A stretch of DNA of 64,000 bases from UBA1127 sp965116355 (GTDB lineage: Bacteria > Chloroflexota > Dehalococcoidia > Lucifugimonadales > UBA1127), in assembly GCA_965116355.1 (NCBI GenBank), contig OZ220679.1, forward strand, positions 930,001 to 994,000, in the 5' to 3' direction. A program made the position numbers and the translations under genes. The notes under the pieces were generated by a model. That model did not search any database and was not told the origin of the DNA. It saw nothing but the letters and a program-made list of their open reading frames with translations. Shown in pieces: positions 61,297 to 64,000 of this stretch (the first letter of the stretch is position 1; each line of letters starts with the position of its first letter).

Positions 61297-62514
61297 CTAA
61301 AACCGCCCCCGCAGCTCCTTGAACACCACCCCCACCACCACGAACAGCACCAGCGCGCACGCCCCCCCGAACAGGAACCCCGCCGATATGCCGAACTCGC
61401 GCACGATGCCCCCCGCCATCGCCGCCCCCAGGCTCGTCAGCGCGAAGTCCAGCATGAACAGGCTCAGCACCCGCCCGCGCAGCGTGTCGGGCACAATCGT
61501 CTGGATGAGGGTATTGTTCGTCGCCATGTAGAACATGTGCATCGCGCCCATCACCGTGATCACCGCCATCGCCGCCGCCATCGTCGACGTCATCGCGAAG
61601 AGCATCGTCGACAGCGCCGCGCCCATCGCCGCCGCCAGCAGCATCAGCCCCTTCCGCCGCGCGTTCCCCAGGCTCGCCAGCGACACCGTCCCGATCAGCG
61701 CCCCCACCCCAAACGCGCTCAGCAGGAACCCCAGCCCCCGGTCCGGGTTCTCCAGCACCTCCGCCGCAAACACCGGCATCACCCCGTTCACAAAGGACAT
61801 CAGGAACAGCGACGGGATCATCCCCAGCAGGATCAGCGCCAGGATCACCGGCGTCCGCACCGCATACGCTACCCCCTCGCGGAAGTTCGACACGAACGAC
61901 TGCCGCGCGCTCTGCGTGTAGTCCACCTGCGGAATCCGCAGCGGCCACACCAGCACCGCGACGAGGGTGAACGCCACCGCCTGGATGATGAAATTCGTCG
62001 ACGGCCCCACCAGCGCGATCAGCACCCCCCCGATCGCCGGCCCGATGATGCGCGTGATCTGGAACGCCGCGCTGTTCAGCGCAATCGCGTTCATCATGTG
62101 CTCCCGGTCGACGGAGTTGGCCACCATCGCCTGGCGCAGCGGATTGTTCATCGCCCACCCCGCGCCGAAGAGGAACGTGAACGCGTACAGGTGCCACACC
62201 GCCAGCTGATCGCTCCACACCAGCAGCGCGAACAACGCCCCCAGCGCCGCCAGGTACAGCTGCGTCGCCATCAGCAGCTTGCGGCGGTCCATCCGGTCGG
62301 CGAGCACCCCGCCCAGCGGCCCCGCGATGAGGAACGGCACCCCCCGCAGCCCCAGCACGGACCCCGTCGTCAGCGCGTCCTGCGTCAGGTGGAACGTCAG
62401 CCACCCAATCGTCACCTGCTGCACCCAGTTGCCCGCGCTCGCCATCAGCGTGCTCGCCCACAGCAGCCGGTAGTTCGGGTACCGGAACGACGCGAAGGTC
62501 CGCAGCTGCGTCAT
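61297..62514 (-). CDS. MFS transporter (MFS_3/EntS-like exporter)
   Basis: 405 residues from ATG 62514 (MTQLRTFASFRYPNYRLLWA). About twelve hydrophobic segments are visible. The loop 2-3 motif GPLGGVLADRMDRRKLLMAT is the MFS signature, with a half-repeat equivalent at SLASLGNARRKGLMLL. NNPLRQAMVANSVDREHMMN and DTLRGRVLSLFML match the MFS_3 (enterobactin-exporter-like) subfamily. Substrate unknown; efflux of a small molecule is expected. A GGGGG directly before the ATG is a poor ribosome-binding site, so a slightly longer N-terminus is possible. Confidence 0.88.
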   Translation of the reverse strand: MTQLRTFASFRYPNYRLLWASTLMASAGNWVQQVTIGWLTFHLTQDALTTGSVLGLRGVPFLIAGPLGGVLADRMDRRKLLMATQLYLAALGALFALLVWSDQLAVWHLYAFTFLFGAGWAMNNPLRQAMVANSVDREHMMNAIALNSAAFQITRIIGPAIGGVLIALVGPSTNFIIQAVAFTLVAVLVWPLRIPQVDYTQSARQSFVSNFREGVAYAVRTPVILALILLGMIPSLFLMSFVNGVMPVFAAEVLENPDRGLGFLLSAFGVGALIGTVSLASLGNARRKGLMLLAAAMGAALSTMLFAMTSTMAAAMAVITVMGAMHMFYMATNNTLIQTIVPDTLRGRVLSLFMLDFALTSLGAAMAGGIVREFGISAGFLFGGACALVLFVVVGVVFKELRGRF

Positions 62515-62852
62515 CCCCCTGTACGACAGCCGCCCCCGCAACCCCCGCCGCGCCGATGTCCCCTGCTCCGTCAAATCCAAAACCCCCAATCCGCCAAGTA
62601 TACACCCCGCCTGACACCAACCCCTCGCCCATCCCCTCGCCGCCGGCCTACCCTCGACGCATGAACACCCACGACAAGCGCCAACCGGCCCACCCCGAAC
62701 ACCAACCAAGGCCCGTTTCTCGAAAAAAGAAAAACGAGTCCCCCAAAATACGCATTCCACCAAAACGACGCCCCCGCCCACCGCCCGCGGCGAAATTTTT
62801 TCCTCGCCGCCCCGGCAGCGCCCTCAAATTACCAACAAGGAGCCGTTTCGCC

Positions 62853-63068
62853 ATGAAAACAACACTCATTGTCCCTACCTGCGGCGCGCCAACCCAAACA
62901 GAAACCCAATCCTCCAATCCCGTCACCAGACCCCCTCGCCCCCGCCGCATGCCCAAGCTCAGGCCTCCTCGCACGCGCCGCATGCCCAGCCTCCGGCCCC
63001 CTCGCACGCGCCGCATACCCCGAATTCGTCCGTCGCGCCCCGCCCCCGCCCGCCGCCGCGCGCCTTGA
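62853..63068 (+). CDS. Candidate Arg/Pro-rich mini-protein with 11-residue repeats
   Basis: 71 residues; AAGGAG at 62838-62843 precedes ATG 62853 by 9 nt. A polar Thr-rich start leads to three tandem copies of an 11-residue unit, RPPRPRRMPKL, RPPRTRRMPSL, RPPRTRRIPRI, and a basic tail. The DNA shows an exact 33-bp period (62944, 62977, 63010). Strongly cationic, like proline-arginine-rich peptides or nucleic-acid-binding tails. It could also be a repeat in non-coding DNA that happens to be open. No family recognised. Confidence 0.4.
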   Translation: MKTTLIVPTCGAPTQTETQSSNPVTRPPRPRRMPKLRPPRTRRMPSLRPPRTRRIPRIRPSRPAPARRRAP

Positions 63069-63132
63069 CGCTCTGAGCCCGCCCTCCCTACAATGAGCCG
63101 TCCTGAGCCGGACGAGGGAGGGCCGACAGCGC

Positions 63133-63762
63133 ATGGAAGTACCGGAGGTCGTCGTCAACCGGCTGCCCCAGTACGTCCGAGCCTTGCGCCAGCTCCAGGC
63201 CCAGAACCACGACGTCGTCAGCTCCCAGCTCCTCGGCTACATCCTCCAGATGACCCCCGCCCAGATCCGCAAGGACCTCAGCTACTTCGGCCGCTTCGGC
63301 AAGCAGGGCCGCGGCTACACCATCGCCTACCTCCTCCACGTCCTCCAGGACATCCTCCAGCTCGACCATGAGTGGAACATGGCCGTCGTCGGCGTCGGCC
63401 GCCTGGGCCGCGCCATCATCAGCTACCCCGGCTTCTCCCCAGAGGGCTTCAAAGTCGTCGCCGCCTTTGACGCCGACGCCAGGCAGGTCGGCCAGAGCAT
63501 CGGCGGCCTCATCGTCCAGCCCATGGACGAGCTCCCCGCCACCGTCCGACAAAAGAGCATCCAGATAGGCATTGTCGCCGTCCCCGCCGCCCAGGCCGCC
63601 GAGGTCGTCGCCCAGATCACCCAGTGCGGCATCAGGGCCATCCTCAACTACGCCCCCGTCAACACCCACACCCCCCTTGAGGTCAAGGTCCGCAACATAG
63701 ACCCCGTCCTCTCCCTCCAGTCCATGACCTACTACCTCCGCTCCAACGACACCGGCAACTAG
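63133..63762 (+). CDS. rex: Redox-sensing transcriptional repressor Rex
   Basis: 209 residues. The N-terminal winged helix (VVVNRLPQYVRALRQLQAQN, SSQLLGYILQMTPAQIRKDL then SYFGRFGKQGRGY) is typical of Rex. The NADH-binding Rossmann domain begins MAVVGVGRLGRAIISYPGF and continues VVAAFDADARQVGQSIGGL. A swapped C-terminal helix (LSLQSMTYYLRS) completes it. Rex senses the NADH/NAD+ ratio and represses fermentation/respiration genes. It converges with the atp operon. Confidence 0.94.
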   Translation: MEVPEVVVNRLPQYVRALRQLQAQNHDVVSSQLLGYILQMTPAQIRKDLSYFGRFGKQGRGYTIAYLLHVLQDILQLDHEWNMAVVGVGRLGRAIISYPGFSPEGFKVVAAFDADARQVGQSIGGLIVQPMDELPATVRQKSIQIGIVAVPAAQAAEVVAQITQCGIRAILNYAPVNTHTPLEVKVRNIDPVLSLQSMTYYLRSNDTGN

Positions 63763-63765
63763 CCA

Positions 63766-63793
63766 CACAAAAAGACGGCCCCGAAGGACCGCC
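63766..63793 (-). terminator. Intrinsic terminator of the atp operon
   Basis: On the minus strand GGCGGTCC, loop TTCG, GGGCCGTC, then TTTTTGTG. It lies about 45 bp after the atpC stop and a few bases past the convergent rex stop. Confidence 0.85.
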
Positions 63794-63836
63794 TCCCAAT
63801 TGCCTGCTTCCAGCGCCCTTTGCGCTCGACCTGTGT

Positions 63837-64000
63837 CTACTCCGGCGCGCCCGCCTGCGGGCCCGGGCCGGGACTGCGGCTCCGGCGCCGTCGAGCGACC
63901 GCCACGCGCACCTGCGCCCGCCGAAGCGCCGCCACCGCCTGCTCCAGGTCCATGTCGGACTCCCGCCGCGCGATGCGCTCCTCGGCCCGCTGCATCGCCT
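63837..64000 (-). CDS. atpC: ATP synthase epsilon subunit, C-terminal part (5' end outside window)
   Basis: The last 54 codons are present. AMQRAEERIARRESDMDLEQ and AVAALRRAQVRVAVARRRR match the C-terminal helical hairpin of epsilon ('AeeRI...DleRAraALrRAlaRL'). The tail is Arg- and Pro-rich. The beta-sandwich domain lies beyond the right edge. The upstream atp genes would continue on the minus strand outside the window. Confidence 0.75.
   Translation of the reverse strand, partial: AMQRAEERIARRESDMDLEQAVAALRRAQVRVAVARRRRSRSPGPGPQAGAPE

Overview
The window looks like GC-rich bacterial chromosome, most likely Chloroflexota (Dehalococcoidia/SAR202-like). This is an inference from the fused siroheme decarboxylase in the haem operon, the large secreted proteins with 'GWNLISLP'-type modules, the collagen-like and LRR/RCC1 lipoproteins, and the dispersed 'CGTTCGCCCTGAG...TCGAAGG' and 'TCCCGCGCAGGCGGGAA' intergenic repeats. 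No rRNA or phylogenetic marker was compared, so the assignment is tentative.

Left part (1 to about 28.6 kb) is an accessory region, apparently a composite genomic island that ends at a tRNA-Ala(GGC) gene (28767-28842, minus). It opens with the last 30 codons of a tyrosine recombinase. A defence-type block follows: a DUF104-like antitoxin/VapC pair placed between a vestigial and a complete copy of the start of a PLD-SNF2 helicase, then on the other strand a two-gene nuclease plus helicase module resembling Hachiman, whose helicase is split by a -1 frameshift. A degenerate AlpA-like excisionase relic, a 1,296-residue plant-type LRR lipoprotein, a small protein paired with a retropepsin-like aspartic protease, and a 15-repeat RCC1-like lipoprotein come next. 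A DUF6884 protein coupled to an HhH-GPD glycosylase and several small, lower-GC genes follow. From 22.3 to 25.5 kb lies a repeat-rich zone with a duplicated small gene under a perfect inverted repeat and a tandem array of about 0.57-0.59 kb units that share a 'CCCCCCTATGTATATAGATCAG' core. The island closes with a 305-residue orphan, an intact AlpA-like excisionase and a tyrosine integrase beside the tRNA.

Right part (28.7 to 64 kb) is core chromosome. A GT20 trehalose-phosphate-synthase-like gene and Fe/Mn-SOD are followed by a ten-gene minus-strand operon: HTH regulator, fused AhbA/AhbB siroheme decarboxylase, precorrin-2 dehydrogenase, hemA, hemC, cobA-hemD fusion, hemB, xth, a receiver-like/DUF3052 protein and hemL. 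It can make siroheme from glutamyl-tRNA and carry it into the siroheme-dependent haem branch. Then come a CoA-transferase, DUF6232- and DUF2207-like membrane proteins, pcm, and a plus-strand run argF-der-plsY-gpsA. On the minus strand lies hrcA-grpE-dnaJ-prmA, without dnaK.

The last 10 kb holds envelope genes (collagen-like lipoprotein, Pro/Thr-linker membrane-anchored protein, 999-residue S-layer-like protein), a coiled-coil/TM protein, an MFS exporter, an Arg/Pro repeat mini-gene, rex, and the 3' end of atpC.
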